Of a stretch of DNA of 64,000 nucleotides, positions 43,195 to 54,816 are shown piece after piece. Each line of letters opens with the position of its first letter. The first letter of the stretch is position 1. A model generated the notes under the pieces. It did no database searches, had not been told where the DNA came from, and saw nothing but the letters and a program-made list of their open reading frames with translations. The DNA comes from Amaranthus tricolor. Taxonomy: Eukaryota > Streptophyta > Magnoliopsida > Caryophyllales > Amaranthaceae. The stretch is taken from assembly GCF_026212465.1 (NCBI RefSeq), contig NC_080056.1, positions 23,972,811-24,036,810 of the forward strand. The letters are read 5' to 3'. A program made the position numbers and the translations under genes.

Positions 43195-43745
43195 TAAAAG
43201 ATTAAATGCCAACATATAAATCACATAATCCCAACTTGCCCATATTATAGTGCCATTTTATACAATACTTAATTATAATGGATTTAATAACCACTAGTAT
43301 AATAGTTAATACCCATTTATATTAGATGAAAACTTATAATAGACCCAATGTCAACTTGGTGTAAAACATACAGCAAACATAATAACAACATATATATCAG
43401 ATTTAGTATCAATTTACAACAAACGTAATCTCAATTTATAATAGTATCAACTTACATTATATTATCAGATTTAGGTCTATTATTATATCAGGTTTAGTAT
43501 CAACTTACATTATATTATATGCCACTTTATATCAGTCTTAATGCCAATTTATAATAGTCTTAATATCCACTTATATAATACTTAATTCCATTTTACATTA
43601 CATATAATGCCAACTTACTATAACATACTTTCAGCTAAGCACAAACATAATCCCAAGTTATATTGCATTAAATGCCAATTTACACCAAACTTAATACTAA
43701 CTGGTAATAGACCTAATATCAACTTATACCATTATAAAAATATAT
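43195..43745 (-). repeat. Degenerate array of the ~22-bp motif, opposite orientation
   Basis: AATGCCAAC(T/A)TATA-like phrases recur every 20-30 bp (TAAATGCCAACATATAA, TAATCCCAACTTGCC, CAATGTCAACTTGG, TAATGCCAATTTATAA, AATGCCAACTTACTA and others). They are the reverse complement of the array at 41630-41825. Confidence 0.75.
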
Positions 43746-44679
43746 AATGGCTATCAAACAACTTACACATTGGCTGCATCAAAAAATATATATATGTAGC
43801 CTCTTATTTTGTTTGGCTTCTTTTTGTATATGCTCGATAACATTTAAATACAAAGCCCAGCAATCAATGACATTCGGGGAAATCTCACCCTGATTGTGCA
43901 TTGTCAAAATATCCCTCTTATCCATGAAAAGTAATCTTGCATATGTGCCAAGAATCTCTTTGTAAACGAAATAATGTAATATTAAATTCACATAAAACTA
44001 AAATAAAAAAACGTACACAAAAAAAAACATCGGATCCATAGTTTCCTTGCACATTGCATAATCCAGTACTATCAGCTCCATCTCCTTCATTTTCTTTATG
44101 TATTGTAAGTTTGATTTACAAAATTCGCTGGCGGGAACAAACTTTGCCACTACGCTCCCTAAATCCAAACTACAAATCTCGTTCAAAGTTGATGGGACTG
44201 GAGTATCAAACTCAGCACTCTTTCTTTTACATGTCTCTGGTGTTTTGTCCTTCTCCAATTCAACCACCAATGTCATACCATCCTTCTCCATCATCACATA
44301 TTCTTGCAATTTCACCCTCTAATCTACTCCAACATCGATGTTATCCAATGTCACAACTTCCTGCACCTCTCCCCCCTGATCTACTAAAACATTGTCCTTC
44401 TCCAATAGTCTAACGTCCGGCACATTCTTCTTGTTCACCATGGCACAAAATTCATCGACCGATGCAAGCCATTCACTATTCTTGAAGATTTCTTCGGATT
44501 GGGTTAACACAACATCATCACTAAACAAGCCATCAACACCTTTCTTTGCTTTGTAATCACTCACCCTTTTATAGTAGGCGTGAGTGATTACTTCAATATC
44601 CCTCTTAAGAACGAGCTCAGCGAACTCCAAATTCTATAATAACAAATTGATGATCATCAATTATTGTTGAATAATAATG

Positions 44680-44935
44680 ACATTAAATGCCAACTTATAT
44701 TAATTTAAATTTAAACTTATAAATTCTAAATGTCTACTTACATATCAAACGTTTTCCTAATAAAATGTATTTTAAATGCTAACTTAGAGTAATTTAAATA
44801 CCAACTTATAAATTCTTAATGTCTACCTACATCTTACTTAATGTCTACCTACATCTAACTTACAGTAATTTAAAGGCCAACTTATAAATTATTAATGCCT
44901 ACCTACATCTTACTTAATGCCTATTTGAACATGAT
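44680..44935 (-). repeat. Second minus-oriented array of the same motif
   Basis: Units such as TAAATGCCAACTTATATTAATT, TAAATGCTAACTTAGAGTAATT, TAAATACCAACTTATAAATTCT and TAATGTCTACCTACATCTTACT alternate in a loose higher-order pattern within an apparent intron of the Ulp1-like remnant. Confidence 0.7.
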
Positions 44936-45992
44936 TATGATAAAATATGCAACATATGTTACGAAAAAAGATTACGAAAATTGGCATTAAATGAACAAAA
45001 CTTACATTCATTGCCTTTCTCCTGATTTCATCATCAGTTTCACATCTTTCTTTAACTTCATACGTCATCAACCTTGAAGTAGTTGGTTCATGAACGGGCA
45101 AATCTTGAACTTGCACATCATATCATCAGCATGAACTGGCATATCTTGTACTGTTATTTCTTGGATAGATCGATTCACGTCGACAACATCTTCACCCACA
45201 TGGAAAACCCCCTTGCACCTGTTAGTTTACTGGTGAGTAATGGGTAAACCATTAAGCACCATTATTGCTTTACCATACCCAACGACCCTCTCAACCTCAA
45301 ATCTAGATTTCAGGTGTTTTTCATTCATATGTTGAATCAAAGGCAAAGGCCTAGGATAAGAACTGTCTTCCCTAAAACGAAAATATGTAACAGTACCAGC
45401 CTAACAAAACAAGAACACAACCATTTACAAATTAATGCAATTATCCCTATTCACACGCTGTATAGTTACACATAAACTATCTAGAGCGAAAGAACACCAG
45501 TCAAAAAGAGTTTATCCTAGAAAAATTAGCAATAGTAGAATAAAAAGTCTTCCTAATCTTGAAATCAGGAAGAGGAACAAGCAATATGGAAACAACGTAC
45601 AAAACAAACAACTTCTTAAAATCACCCCCTCCGTTGGGGAAACTTAACAATAGGTGCAGAATGTCTTTTGCCTTCAGTGTATTTGGATTAGAAAACCCTG
45701 GAATTTTTACCCATTCATCATATCTATTCTCATTTGTTCGAGTTGTTTTTTTTTTAATCTTAATTTGGTTAGTAGGATTCAATAGCAATCCAAATATATC
45801 AAAAACATCATCCGCGTTGATGATGTACCCTCTATTGTTTGGTATTTTTTGAATTTTATTGACGTAGGCAAAATGCGCTATAAGAAATGGTATAATGCCA
45901 GAAGGCATTTTACCGCTTTTCACCTTTGATAATCCTATAAAACCAATCTTCAAACTGTGCCGGAGTAAGATTAATTTCATTAACAGCAACAC

Positions 45993-46504
45993 ATAACAGC
46001 AGAATCAACAGTACCAACAAAGACACTAGCAAGAACGAAAACAACACCAACAACAGAGGAAACAACACCAACAAATTCAATAACAGTAGCATGAACACAA
46101 GTAGCATGTACATATGACAGATATGAGTATACTTTTGGGTTACATGTTTATACTCACTTATGGATGAACTATGTTAGGTAAATGTTTAGGTGTAAACATG
46201 ATGGCTTCAAATACATTTAAATGACAATGGCAGCTTCAAGAATTTACTAATGGCTTCAAAAAACAAAATCGAAAAATTACATAAACTCAGAGAACATATT
46301 ATTCTCATAACAGATACCCCAAAAATCCTAGTAATTGCCTCCTGAATCTGGTAAGAAGATAGCCTCCTAAACATGATGCTTGGTGGCTTACATGATCAAA
46401 TGTTTACCCTCAAAAAAATCATAGAGCAAAAAAATCAGAACATCAACACAGACATGCATACCATTAAAAACACAAACACAAAATCATCATAAGTCAAAAA
46501 GGAA
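45993..46504. other. Non-coding stretch with AACAACACC-type low complexity
   Basis: AACAACACCAACAACAG-like repeats at 45980-46090 give a Leu/Val-rich frame on the minus strand that I do not regard as a gene. The remainder shows no recognisable feature. Confidence 0.45.
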
Positions 46505-46793
46505 AGATGTATCCATACGAGAGAATGGTATCATCATTCAGTGATTCTTCATTCGAGGAAGGGAACAAGTTCTCAATATAAAGATCTTGCAGATCTAGTT
46601 GTAAATCAAACAAACCTTCAATTTCTTCATCTTCAGAAGTTAAAGTTCTTCCCTAGTTAGGATTCATTTCACCAGTACTTATAGGAGATGGAGGATCTCG
46701 ATTGTAAAAGTCAAACCAAGGATTAGGAGGACCAACTAGGTCACTGTCTTGGGATGAAGACAACCAAGAAAGACAAGAATTTGGTGACTCCAT
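46505..46793 (-). pseudogene. Unrecognised short coding remnant, probably first exon of a MULE-borne gene
   Basis: From an ATG at 46793 the minus strand reads MESPNSCLSWLSSSQDSDLV and WFDFYNRDPPSPISTGEMNP, then a TAG at about 46653. The same frame continues open with TSEDEEIEGLFDLQLDLQDL and a further acidic stretch. Upstream (46794-46915) the element-strand leader is CT-rich and contains AAACCCTAA, a telobox-like motif common in plant 5' leaders. The product is not recognised. It lies upstream of the Ulp1-like remnant in the same orientation and may be its first exon. Confidence 0.4.
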
Positions 46794-46904
46794 ATTCGAA
46801 AACCCAAAAGTATACCAAAAAAAAACCAAGATTTGGAAAAACCCCAAACGTATTAGGGTTTCAATCAAACACCTGAAAAGAGAGAAGAGAAAGAGGGGAA
46901 GGGA

Positions 46905-47015
46905 GATGTTGAAGGAAAATGAAGATGAAGATGAAGGACGATAATCAGTAACAATGGGGATGAAGGAGGAAGATGAAGATGAAGGAGGAAGATGAAGATG
47001 ATGATGGGAGAGAAG
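46905..47015 (+). repeat. GAAGATGAAGATGAAGGA-type microsatellite
   Basis: Irregular trinucleotide repeats of GAA/GAT/GGA over about 110 bp upstream of the minus-strand reading. On the opposite strand this is a CTTCATCTTC leader-like tract. Confidence 0.7.
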
Positions 47016-47099
47016 AGTTAGATTTTCAGTTAGTGGGTTTAGGAGGAGCGGGGGATTGATTCTAAAAGAGAGGGAAGCATTAAGAGTATTAATGAGGTT

Positions 47100-47268
47100 T
47101 ATTAATCAGTTTGGGTAAGTAGTGTAAGCAGAGGTATTTTCGTAATTACGTGTGTGAACTAAGAGTATTTAGGTAAAAAAACCATTGACAAAAAAAGAAA
47201 TGGGACAATTGATATGAATTTGCCAAATAAGAAAATTGGACAATTACTCTAAATAGGAGGGAGTAATA
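47100..47268. mobile_element. Second Stowaway-type MITE copy (right half), same family as 29335-29939
   Basis: GGGTAAGTAGTG..GTATTTTCGTAATTACGTGTGTGAACTAA..GTATTTAGGTAAAAAAA and AAATAGGAGGGAGTAAT follow 29785-29939 with scattered changes. The right end GGAGGGAGTA is clear; the left half and its terminus are missing. It lies beside the MuDR-type fragment. Confidence 0.75.
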
Positions 47269-47274
47269 TTTTGG

Positions 47275-47855
47275 TAATAACATTCTTTTACTACAACCTA
47301 TAGGAAATCTATGATACCGAAGCATCCCTTTGAAAAGCAGTTGAGGATGCATACGAGTCAAACCCCTTTTCGGACATAGGGACAACTTGAGAAATGTTGA
47401 CGATGAAGCTTCTTTGTGATTTAGGGATGTCTGAACTGAACAACATTATCAAATTCCTGTCCTACATAAAAGACAGTTTCTTGAGGTAAAGTTCCATTTT
47501 TATAGCTTTTATGCTTTGCCCTCCATTTCTTCTTATTTGGGATATTTACTAAAAGCCTTTGTTCGTCATCAAAAGAATCATCAGGACTATTTAAGTCACT
47601 TGAATCCTCATAATTGATGTCTCTATGTATTGGTTGCAAATCTCTATTTTCAGAGACTCTACTAAGTTGAGTCATCTCTTCTTTAATCTCCTCCAATTTC
47701 TTATCTTGTTTAATTTTTACAAATACATTCATAATTTCCTCATCATCCATGTCACTTCCTTCTTCATCGTAATCAAAGTCTACATCAACATTAGATTTAC
47801 CACTCCTAGTAGTTTCAATATAATGATTATCATCACCATTCAACACTAAGCTCAT
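47275..47855 (-). pseudogene. MuDR-type transposase N-terminal fragment
   Basis: 144 open codons on the minus strand: an acidic leader (VDVDFDYDEEGSDMDDEE), then RLLVNIPNKKKWRAKHKSYK and NGTLPQETVFYVGQEFDNVV, the block at the front of the MuDR N-terminal domain of plant MULE transposases. A stop follows at 47421 and debris continues to about 47275, where the MITE begins. It is too short to act and in the wrong orientation to belong to the C-terminal half at 30619-31890. Confidence 0.7.
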
Positions 47856-48858
47856 GAAACTTTTTTTCTAAATTCATCATGTTATGAATTCGTCAAATTA
47901 TATTCAACATATAAATTCATCATGTAGATTTGTTCACTAAATTAATGAACGCACAAACCAAAAGAAGATTTACATCAATGAAAAACATTTAGAATTAGTT
48001 GTACTGAGCTTAGTATACACTTATGCTCACATAAATCTCAAACATAGAATAACATGCATTTAAAAGATGAAAATTAGAGATTATGTCGAAAAAAAAAAAC
48101 TTACAGTTTCTGGATTCATTAGTTTCTGTTTTGTGGTCAATTTCTCTTGTTGTTTTGATTCTCTGTTTTTATGCTTGTTTTGGCACCTATTTTGTGATTG
48201 CTTTACTCTGGATTCATGGGTTTATGGAAGAGATGATAGTGATGGAAAAGGTGCAAGTGATGGAGATGTTGAAGGGGTTTGAGTTGGTTTTCTAATTTCA
48301 CCTAGCACGTTTTTTTTAAATTATCAAAACCTAACAGACTTTTTAACTCCGTTATACTCGAGTATCCATATGAGTAATTTTTTGTAAAGTGTGGTATTCT
48401 CTAGTTAGCTTAACTCGAAGAAACCAAACTTTATACATCAATCTTTTCTCACGTATTTTAAACAATCTTCAATCTAATGATGGATTATATAAGGACTAAG
48501 AAAGTGTTGTGCCTAGTACTCGGGCATAAGAGCTTGAGGCTTGGAACATTACATGAAGGGAGGAGATAGGAGCAGAAAGAGGCAGTAGCTGATAGAGGAG
48601 TACATTGAGCATGCACTCGTTTGAGTGGGCAAATGTGCAAGCTATTGTGATGATGTTTAGTTAGCGGTGCTGCAACTGTGTGCGTGTCTTTTGAGCTATA
48701 TGTCCACTCTAGTACTTGTTATGATTTAGCTGCCGTTGCTTTTGTTTTGTTTTATCCTACTTGTGCAATATTACATTTCTCCTTTGTGAATTATATCATC
48801 ATTATTTTGTTGATGAAACATTAATAATATAATCTATAAACAGGAGGAGGTGTCTAAG
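47856..48858. other. Unassigned region
   Basis: About 1 kb with short overlapping frames at 48067-48295 that look like chance. A small palindrome-like phrase (TAACAGACTTTTTAACTCCGTTA, 48331-48353) could be a transposon edge. Nothing else is recognised. Confidence 0.35.
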
Positions 48859-48934
48859 TGTAACACCCCTGAATTTCCAACCCCTTCAAACGAAACAAAA
48901 ATCGAAAAGGACAGGAGTAAAATGGGGTGTTACA
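48859..48934 (-). other. LTR-end palindromic module (76 bp)
   Basis: TGTAACACCCC and GGGGTGTTACA are perfect 11-bp inverted repeats enclosing 54 bp at the 3' end (element sense) of the solo LTR. A similar module of 70 bp lies at 54731-54800 at the same place in another LTR. Confidence 0.75.
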
Positions 48935-49899
48935 TAAAAAGAAAAGAAATATACGTATACGTTAAAGATTAGCTTTAAAAAGGTGAGTGTAAATTTCAGC
49001 AGCATTTCAACAAAAAATCGAGGGCGTAAAGCAAAATAAAATAACTAAACTTACTCAAGGCATCATCGCCTTTAAAATCTCGTATCACAACGGAATGATT
49101 CATCGTCGGCTCCTCAAATCATCATGACAAGCATGGATCGTGGTTCCAGTGTTGACGCTCGAGTTTTAAAAAGAAATAAAACATTTTAAAAACATACAAA
49201 ACCATAAACTACGTAGCGAAATTATGAAAATACAACGGAGGACATAATGCCTCATACCAAAAACATATACAATCTAAAGTTTACAAGAAGACATAAAAGA
49301 GCTACGAAGTCAAAAGACCAATGCATAACTCGTGTTATGCTTCTCACTTATCACTCTCCCCCCCATCCAATGCAGAAGAAGCTCTAATACCTGTTACACC
49401 TATCTACGATGTTCCTGCTGCTCAACATCAGACCATAAGCCAAATGTATCATAGCAAAAACATCAGAAAAAGTCATAATAAATCAAACATAAACACAAAC
49501 ACATACACGTCAGTAACTAACACCAAATATAATAAGATCAATAGACTAGCTAATATTAATACAACCGTACAAATATGATTTTGTAAAACACAAAGCATAA
49601 CTAGTAACTATTTATTATCCATCTATATTTCTTGATATCAATTCTTCTTTTCCAACACGAACCATGTGTTCATAGGTGGAAAATATATCTTGACACTCCT
49701 CTTCTCAAAATCATAACATCTTTATAAGACACGTATGATATTAACTTAACTAAGGGCGTTAACATACTACCTGACGCTTCATGATAAAGCATGACTTTAT
49801 GACGCTTGTCTACCTTAAAGTAAGAGTGATCATAGTATATCCTTGGGATTCTTATTTCCCATTCGATAACTCAACTTATTCATAATCTTTTTATAAAGG

Positions 49900-50330
49900 A
49901 AAACCCTTGGGGTTTGCAAGACCCAAGGGCACTTCTCACTAACATAAACTATTCTATCGATGAAGACCTTGGGGTTTGCAAGACCCATGACTATCTCAAT
50001 TATAAACCTTCTATCAATGAATAAACTTTCTTTCAATGAGAACCTTGGGGATTTGCAAGACCCACCGGCAACTCAAACATACTCTTGCCATCAATGAGAA
50101 CCATGGGGTTTGCAAGACCCACTGGTAATCACATATACTCTTGCTATCAATGAGAACCATGGGGTTTGCAAGACCCACTGGTAACTCACATATACTCTTG
50201 CTATCAATGAGAACCATGGTGTTTTGCAAGACCCACCGGTAACGCAGATATGCTCTTGCTATCAATGAGAACCATGGGTTTTACAAGGCCCACCGATAAC
50301 TCACATATTAAACTTTCTATCAATAAAGGA
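49900..50330. repeat. Minisatellite of about 60-bp units, about seven copies
   Basis: The unit is approximately TATCAATGAGAACCATGGGG / TTTGCAAGACCCACTGGTAA / CTCACATATACTCTTGC. The central copies (50090-50260) are nearly identical and the outer ones (49900-50040, 50265-50330) are diverged. The array lies inside the solo LTR. Confidence 0.85.
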
Positions 50331-52031
50331 ATCATTGCGATTCCGAGTGAACGTAGTCTAATCTTTTATTAGAGGGGAGTCATTTCGATTTTCAAGTAAA
50401 CATAATGAAATTTTATCAATAAGGGAATTGTGCCCAACTTCTATTAATACCTTAATTCTATGCGTCTATACCATTCTAAGTTCAAGAGAAACGCCATCAA
50501 TAAATATTCATGTATAAGGCTTACTCGAGTACTTCATATTTATAATACAATGCATAAAGTTGCAAATATTGATAACACTTTGAAACATAAGCATATAAAA
50601 GTTAGTTACCGCATGTTCGTACCTGTAAGCGTCACTGCACGAGAAAAATCACAATAGTCACCCAACTAAGGTTCTACCTTCCTCTTATGGACTGGGAACC
50701 TATACAAGTTTGGAGTAGAACTAATAAGCCTATTTGTCTCTACTTAAGGGCATCTAAATGCTAAAACAAGCTATCATTCACCCATTCAAAGTAACTTCCC
50801 CTTATTCTAATGCATACTAAACCAATTCACATTACTCAATTTATACTTGTTCATATGTTATGACATTAACTCAACAATCACATAAGCTTTCGCATCCACT
50901 AAACCAAAAATCAAGTAAGCTTTCACAACAATAAAGTGCACTTTATGACAATTTCTTTAAACCAATGAGACTCAAAGTATAAATACTAGAAACTTATAAT
51001 AATATTGATGTTAGTGATAACCTCAAGTTGTGATACAGTTTACTACAATGTACAAGATTTTTCACAATGTAAAGGAACATGAAAAGGAACATTTTCTCCA
51101 ATAATTTGCAACCATAATAGCAGTAATAATTTCTTTTTATTTAAACAATGTCAATGAAATTTATAATGTCTAACAATACTCCCAGATTATACACAAATAA
51201 AGTTGTTCATGTAGTAAAACACCACCAAATTAACACACAACCATAATTTCTAATTACATTTCAAACCCTAAATCATAAATATACTCAATTCATCAATCAA
51301 ACTCTTACCCACAAAAAGATTAATGAAAATAATACAAAATCAATTTCATACTCACAAACTTTATAAAACTTTAATTGAAAACAAGAAGAATCAAATGGAA
51401 GAGCAGGAGGTGTCTTAACAAGCTAAAACTAGCAAAAAGTGAAGAGGTAAGTGAAGGTTGTGGTGGTGGTGTCACGGGACCGAACCAAAAGGAAAGAGGG
51501 TTCAAAACCGGCCACTATGGTTGGCGGCACGCGCAGCAACTAGAGTACACGGCTGTTGCTGCCGTGACTGTTTGTGGGGGACAGAGGAGTGGTCTGTGCA
51601 GCGGTGGCTGTCTGTAGGAGTGCTGGTGCCGCCTGCTGCTAGGACTGGTGTAAGGGAGGAGCTGTGAGGAAAAGAGGGGAACTTGAGGAAGAGAGAGAGA
51701 GAGGCGTGTGATTCTTCAAGTGAGGCAAGGAGTGATTTTTTTGACTTAGAACCCTAACCGCTCTTTTACAAAAATAACCCTCTAGTCAAGCCCAACTAAG
51801 AAACCCAAATTTGTTTTGTTCATAGATTTTAATACAATACTAATTTAATTCAAACCTCTTTATTTTAGAAACAACAAATCTATTTTTTTAATATAAATAT
51901 GTTAATATTTAAATTCGTATATGAAGGAAATTTATTAAAACTAATTAAAAAAATAATTTTAATATAATATAAAATCTCCAAAAGTCATTAAAATATTAAG
52001 TAATGATGTCATAAAATCTTAGGGTGTTACA

Positions 52032-52389
52032 TTAAGACACCATAAAAAAATTTTGCAGTCATGCATGTGTATGATTACTCCATTGTTTACGCTATGCTTT
52101 CTCATTGTTTTTATTCTTTTTCACTATTGTTGAGGTTCCTATGGCTTTCATTTCGATTTTTATCAGAGCTTGTAAAATTTGTTAGGGTATTAAGTATGTC
52201 AAAGTTTGAATTTTTGTAAACAAAAAAGGTGAGTGATGAAATAAAGTTCTATATGTCCACTCTTTGATGAAAATATATACTTTTTGATGTGGAAAAGTTT
52301 GTTGAGCGTTCGTTTGTTATACAAGGCATGTATAAGGTTATTGAGAAAAGACATCCAACATCTTTAGAGAATTAGCAATGGGCATCTAT
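52032..52389. other. Unassigned AT-rich region left of the Tat-type fragment
   Basis: No domain is recognised. It may be decayed internal sequence of the same gypsy element as the RNase H fragment. Confidence 0.35.
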
Positions 52390-53027
52390 GAACTAATGGG
52401 CGGTGAGTACTATCCGAACAGTGGGAGATAGAGCTGGTTTAGTTCTAATCACCCCAGAAGGAAAGACAATCGAATACACCCTTAAAACTTGTTCAAAGCT
52501 ACTGACAATGAGACTTAGTATGAGGCAGTGATTGCTTGATTATAACTTTGTAAGACACTAGAGGTAAAACACATGCGCCTAAAAATTGGTTCACAACTCG
52601 TGGTAAACCAGATTTTTAGGGAGTGTGAGGCTAAAGAGCCTACCATGCAGAAGTATCTACTTACACTAAGGAGTTGATTGTTGAATTTGAGTCTTTCCAG
52701 ATCAAAAGGCTCCCCAGATTACAGAATGAGCAAGCTGAGGCTCTTTTATAACAAGGGTGTTCAAGTGCTCTAAACCTGAAAAGGTCGATTTTGGTTGAAG
52801 TCAATTCCCTCAGTGTAATCCATGAAGATGCCACATTGGTTTTCAACCTAAACAACATAAATGTCCCGGTTTGGATGGAAAACCTCATTAAATACATGGA
52901 GGAGACTACTCTTGCAAAAGACCCAATATTGGCGAGGAAATTGAAAGTCATCTTCCTCCAGTTCTATATAGTGGAGGGAGAGTTGTACAAAAACGCGAAA
53001 AAATGGCCCTCTCCTGGAATGTGTCAC
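52390..53027 (+). pseudogene. Tat/Ogre-type gypsy second RNase H domain and linker, decayed
   Basis: In shifting frames the sequence gives AGLVLITPEGKTIEYTLK, then phrases matching the block KHMRLK..QLV..I.GE.EAKEP and MQKYL, the layout of the additional (archaeal-type) RNase H of Tat/Ogre elements. The frame at 52791-53027 reads VEVNSLSVIHEDATLVFN and ARKLKVIFLQFYIVEGELYK, which leads to the integrase zinc region in that clade. The reading ends at 53027 where a chromovirus LTR starts. Many stops occur. Confidence 0.65.
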
Positions 53028-53194
53028 TATAACACCCTGTAAATTATTATGTCAATATTATATTTTAAATAAGTTGGAAAAATGATTTTAATATATTTAT
53101 TATTGAATAATTGAATTAGCTTTTAGATATATACATTTTTTTTCTTTTATTTAAGTAGTCAATCATCATCATTATTATTGTTATTGCTATTGCT

Positions 53195-53195
53195 A

Positions 53196-53266
<71 letters not shown>

Positions 53267-53290
53267 ATTATTATCATTATTATTTTTTTA
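53195..53290 (+). repeat. (ATT)n microsatellite
   Basis: About 70 bp of uninterrupted ATT repeats with ragged ATTGCT/ATTATC edges, inside the chromovirus LTR. Confidence 0.9.
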
Positions 53291-54730
53291 TTTTTTTATT
53301 TTTTTATTGGGTCTTGTAGATGATATACTCAAGTAAAGTATGGGGAGGATTTTAAAATTTAATTACTCCTTCAAACCCCTCATCACATTTTTACTCCTGC
53401 CACTAATCTCTTCTTCTCCCTTAAACCTTTACTCTTCCTCATAGAATTTCTGCCATCACAACAAGCTAGCAGCCGCCAGACCGGCCACCCACCTGCACCC
53501 AGCCGGCCGCCAGCCTTCCCCGCCACAGCAGGCCACCTCAGCGGCTCCTTACCTTGTGCGCGCCTCTTCTCTCTTCTCCTCCATTTTTGTGAGCTTTCAT
53601 CCTTATTTTAAATTAGTGCTTTTAAATTTCAAAATTGTGGGTAAATTCATGATTCTTAGTCGAAATTAGTTTATATCTTGATAGAATTTGTAATAGGTAA
53701 GTGTTAGAAGTGAGATATGAAAATGAATAAGTTAGGGTTTGTGTTAAGGATGAAAATGAAAATAAAAATAGTATGTACTACTTTTATGTATTTTGGTGAT
53801 TTTGAAATATTGGGAATAATTTTTAAAGCCTTTGATAAGTGTTATTTTTGATTTATAATGGTGGTCTTGAAGATTAAAAATAGTTAGGATTGTTAGGCAC
53901 TTTTAATAGTTGTTAAATGTAATTTAATTATGCTAATGGTGGTGAATATAGTTATTGTTGTTGGTTTTTGGTAATAAAAATTTTTAATAAAGATTTTTGT
54001 ATCATGTGTCACTAACGTTGATTAAGTGTAGTCATTGTTCACTGTGGGTACATGGTTGATGTTTAATTGTTGTGGTTAGTATCCAATTATTGCCAAGGTA
54101 ATTTCTTGTTATGGTTCTGAGATGCCTAAGCTACTAATTGTTTTGTTCTCTTGCTTTGTCACTTCGAACCTTGAGGAATGTAACAAATTTGCTTGAAAAG
54201 CATTATCACCATGAGTTGAATCATTGAAATCATGTGTAATACACTACATTATACAATTTAAGCCCACATAGTCTTGTTTTATCGTAAAAGTGTGTGAATT
54301 GAATCTTTTCCCCTTGAGCATGCCTTGTTTTAGAATTTAATGAAAACTAATGTTATAGTTAGATTGATTGATGGCATTATTTGTGAGTAAACATGTTGTG
54401 TGTATGATTGGATTGCGCATTCATATGAGTTCGTGGCTTGTAAGGATCGAAGTAGGGTACTTCGTAAAGCAAGGAACCATGATCTTAGCATGTCAACAAA
54501 GAATTAAGCGATCATCATTCCATCGTGATTTTTGTTACAAGGCTGTTCATGCCTCTTCTTTATTATGTTTTATTGCTTGTTTATTCCTTTTGGTGCGCCC
54601 AATTTCAGGACCGATGCTGCTGAAATTTACGCACAATTTAGCTTGGGTGTTTTCCTACCCATTTAGTTAAATCAATTAAACATAACATTTTTTTTCCTTT
54701 TCTTTATTTATATTTTTATTTTATCTTTAA

Positions 54731-54800
54731 TGTAACACCCGAATTTCCTTCGTTCCCTTGCGGTTTTGGTTACGTTTAAAGGGTCATTAGGGGTGTTACA
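54731..54800 (+). other. LTR-end palindromic module (70 bp)
   Basis: TGTAACACCC and GGGTGTTACA enclose about 50 bp with CGAATTTCC..GTTTAAAGGGTC, close in design to 48859-48934 read on its minus strand. In both LTRs it forms the last 70-76 bp. It could fold as a hairpin near the RNA 3' end or ease end recognition; the role is inferred. Confidence 0.7.
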
Positions 54801-54802
54801 GA

Positions 54803-54816
54803 TGGTAGCCAGAGCT
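54803..54816 (+). other. Primer-binding site, degenerate
   Basis: TGGTAGCCAGAGCT resembles TGGTATCAGAGCC with an inserted or altered GC, two bases after the LTR end. Confidence 0.65.

Larger units (their letters stand above)
43041..45992 (-). pseudogene. MULE-borne Ulp1/C48 protease-like gene, fragmented
   Basis: On the minus strand, separate frames line up in the order of ULP-like genes carried by plant MULEs. At 45992-45501 an N-terminal domain reads IIPFLIAHFAYVNKIQK and NADDVFDIFGLLLNPTNQIK (the substrate-side region found ahead of C48 domains). At 45116-44910 there is a short segment, and at 44630-44319 and 44315-43998 hydrophilic linkers. At 43991-43779 the start of the C48 fold reads LLFMDKRDILTMHNQGEISP and NVIDCWALYLNVIE. 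A block near 43180-43041 reads FHLASYIAGTTAGLSQSVVY. The His-Asp-Cys catalytic segment is not seen, so protease activity is not expected. Introns contain the repeated AATGCCAACTTATA motif. The gene converges on the FAR1-type transposase, as in MULEs that carry a second gene. Confidence 0.6.
48859..52031 (-). mobile_element. Solo LTR (3,173 bp) of a chromovirus-type element
   Basis: It starts TGTAACACCCCTGAATTTCC and ends TTAGGGTGTTACA, with flanks CTAAG (48854-48858) and TTAAG (52032-52036), a target duplication with one mismatch. No gag, pol, PBS or polypurine tract is present. Read on the minus strand, the start TGTAACACCCTAAG and the CT-rich, GC-richer region at 51450-51720 fit LTR promoter and transcribed sequence. 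Small frames near 51375-51667 lie in this GC-rich part and are not genes. A minisatellite (49900-50330) lies within. Confidence 0.8.
53028..54800 (+). mobile_element. 5' LTR of a decayed chromovirus
   Basis: The LTR starts TATAACACCCTGTAAATT (TG changed to TA) and ends GGGGTGTTACA directly before a primer-binding site. It contains an (ATT)n tract, a GC-rich transcribed start (GCCGCCAGACCGGCCACC, 53473-53560) and ends in a 70-bp palindromic module. It was inserted into the Tat-type gypsy relic. Confidence 0.75.

Noticed and set aside
45910..46113. Leu/Val-rich minus-strand ORF that looks like a membrane protein
   Set aside because: It arises from AACAACACC low-complexity repeats on the plus strand.
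48067..48295. Two overlapping hydrophobic ORFs of 71 and 70 codons
   Set aside because: Hydrophobicity follows from T-rich sequence; no start context, neighbour or similarity supports a gene.
51375..51667. Two overlapping ORFs in GC-rich sequence
   Set aside because: They lie in the transcribed-start part of a solo LTR, antisense to it, and have no domain.
53460..53570. GC-rich segment as a possible host exon
   Set aside because: It lies where LTR transcription would start in a chromovirus LTR and shows no sustained frame or splice sites.
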